Source: Mesorhizobium sp. (GTDB taxonomy: Bacteria > Pseudomonadota > Alphaproteobacteria > Rhizobiales > Rhizobiaceae). From it: DNA of 64,000 bases. The notes under the pieces are model-generated. The model was given only the letters and a program-made list of their open reading frames with translations, made no database searches and was not told where the DNA came from. The translations under genes were made by a program, and so were the position numbers. This document shows, in pieces, positions 63,080 to 64,000 of this stretch; position 1 is the stretch's first letter, and every line of letters starts with the position of its first letter. The DNA lies in the NCBI GenBank assembly GCA_004963905.1, contig SUGL01000014.1, positions 1 through 64,000 of the forward strand, given 5' to 3'.

Positions 63080-63670
63080 ATGAAGACGGTTTTTCATCAT
63101 GCTGCCTTGCCCTTGATCGCCACCCTTGCGGCGATGCCCGCTCCGGCGCTTGCCGGCGACAGACCGGCATTCGAGCTCACGCTCGACATCGACCAGGATG
63201 GCAGGATGGACCGTGCGGCGGTGATGCAGGACGATGGCGGTCCCGCCGACCTCTACATCTATCTGGCGCTGGCCGAGGAAAAGCTCGATCCCTCGCGAAA
63301 ACCCGATTTCGTGCGGAAGGCGCTGACCGAGGACCGAATTCTCGATCTCGAAAGCAAAGGCAAGGGTTCGCTGGCAATCACCTCCTGCTTCGGCTGCGGC
63401 GCCAGCAAATCGACGGAAGACACGTTGACCGTCGTCTATCGCAAGGGAAAGTTCCTGGTCGGCGGCTACAGCCGCAACTGGGACTGGACCATCCAGAAAT
63501 CGGACGGAACCGTCGAGACGACGATCGGTGATTGCGACGTCAACTACCTCGCCGGCAAGGCTACGGCTTCCAGGGATCTGGAAGACGGCAAGCCTGTCAA
63601 GGGCAGGTTCAAGCCGGTGCAGCTGAAGGACTGGTCCTACGGGCAGCGCCCCAAGATCTGCAGCTTCTGA
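63080..63670 (+). CDS. Secreted hypothetical protein with EF-hand-like loop
   Basis: This 196-residue protein has a Sec signal (HAALPLIATLAAMPAPALA, cleavage near residue 26). Its mature start contains LTLDIDQDGRMDRAAV, a D-x-D-x-D-G-x-x-D calcium loop like those in EF-hand, dockerin or VCBS proteins. ITSCFGCGAS holds two close cysteines, with others further on. I do not recognise the rest. It stands alone between the kinase and the SorC gene and may be unrelated to them. Confidence 0.7.
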   Translation: MKTVFHHAALPLIATLAAMPAPALAGDRPAFELTLDIDQDGRMDRAAVMQDDGGPADLYIYLALAEEKLDPSRKPDFVRKALTEDRILDLESKGKGSLAITSCFGCGASKSTEDTLTVVYRKGKFLVGGYSRNWDWTIQKSDGTVETTIGDCDVNYLAGKATASRDLEDGKPVKGRFKPVQLKDWSYGQRPKICSF

Positions 63671-63681
63671 TCCAATGAATT

Positions 63682-64000
63682 TCAGCGGCTGAGCAGCCCC
63701 TTGGCCGCGTCCTCATCGGTGATCAGCATCGAGACCTTCGCATTGGCGAGCGCGGCGCGCATGACGGCGATCTTCTCCTGTCCGCCCGACACCAGGATGG
63801 TGGTCGGAATGTCGGAAAGGTCCTGCAGCGGATAGGCGCAGACGCGGCGGTTGACCTCGTGGTCGACGATGCGACCCTCGGCGTCGATGAAATGGCAGAG
63901 GATGTCGCCAACCGCGCCAGCCGCCTGCAATTCCTCGAGCTCGCTCGGCTTGATGAAGCCGTAATTGGCGATCGGGCTGTCGCTGGAGAAGGAACCGACG
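63682..64000 (-). CDS. SorC-family sugar-binding transcriptional regulator (partial, 3' end only)
   Basis: About 106 C-terminal codons are visible; the gene continues past position 64000, so the HTH is not seen. The sequence SDSPIANYGFIKPSELEELQ, then GDILCHFIDAEGRIVDHEVN and a final LVSGGQEKIAVMRAALANA, is the distal half of the SorC/DeoR-type phosphosugar-binding domain. The gene faces the kinase operon. By analogy with EryD, DeoR and SorC it would repress or activate the SAF-oxidoreductase/kinase genes with a phosphorylated sugar as ligand. Confidence 0.85.
   Translation of the reverse strand, partial: VGSFSSDSPIANYGFIKPSELEELQAAGAVGDILCHFIDAEGRIVDHEVNRRVCAYPLQDLSDIPTTILVSGGQEKIAVMRAALANAKVSMLITDEDAAKGLLSR

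Overview
The window looks like chromosomal DNA of a GC-rich alphaproteobacterium of the Hyphomicrobiales, most like Mesorhizobium or a close relative. The reasons are the density of ABC importers each paired with its own regulator, DUF1127, slipin/NfeD and PaoABC-type genes, short palindromic intergenic repeats of the 'CTCCCCC..AAGG..GGGGGAG' kind, and a rhizobial-type small RNA with CCUCCUCCC loops. I see no rRNA, tRNA, CRISPR array, transposase, integrase or phage gene. Genus is inference.

Layout. 0.1-4 kb: a three-subunit molybdenum hydroxylase of the PaoABC aldehyde oxidoreductase type. 4.2-10.3 kb: a quinone oxidoreductase-like gene divergent from a LysR gene, small SnoaL, glyoxalase and hypothetical genes, and a slipin-NfeD membrane pair. 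10.6-16.1 kb: DUF1127, OsmC, two flavoproteins, a MaoC hydratase and an MFS carrier. 16.4-21.6 kb: a PIN toxin/HTH antitoxin pair, a BTAD-alpha/beta hydrolase fusion, an ArsC/Spx-like protein, an ArsR-SRPBCC pair and small orphans.

21.9-30.9 kb is the most interesting part. It is a seven-gene operon: a polyamine/opine-family ABC importer, a cytosolic gamma-glutamyltransferase-family Ntn-hydrolase resembling oxamate amidohydrolase (HpxW), an AAE3/Pcs60-like oxalyl-CoA synthetase, and a PanE paralogue that could be an oxalyl-CoA reductase (PanE2). A GntR gene is divergent across a perfect palindrome. Together they read as import of oxamate or another oxalyl amide and its conversion to oxalate, oxalyl-CoA and glyoxylate.

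30.9-37 kb: a second importer of the same family with a PuuB-like FAD oxidase and an XRE-cupin (PuuR-like) regulator; its two promoters share a TTTCA-N6-TGAAA inverted repeat. 37.2-42.6 kb: a FAH-family, XylX-like dehydratase, a single-ATPase sugar ABC importer and a LacI regulator. 42.7-42.8 kb: an alpha-r14/CcsR-like sRNA. 43-48.4 kb: TetR, a small protein, an RND pump and its adaptor. 48.5-59.8 kb: GntR, an enolase-superfamily enzyme, an Opp/Dpp-type importer with two Tat-exported binding proteins, LysR and a tandem DUF427 protein. 60.2-64 kb: a SAF-domain oxidoreductase, an FGGY sugar kinase, a secreted hypothetical protein and the 3' part of a SorC-family regulator that runs off the window.

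Overall this is a metabolic accessory region built from importer, enzyme and regulator cassettes for soil or plant-derived nitrogen and carbon compounds. All functions come from reading motifs and from remembered family features; no database search was run.
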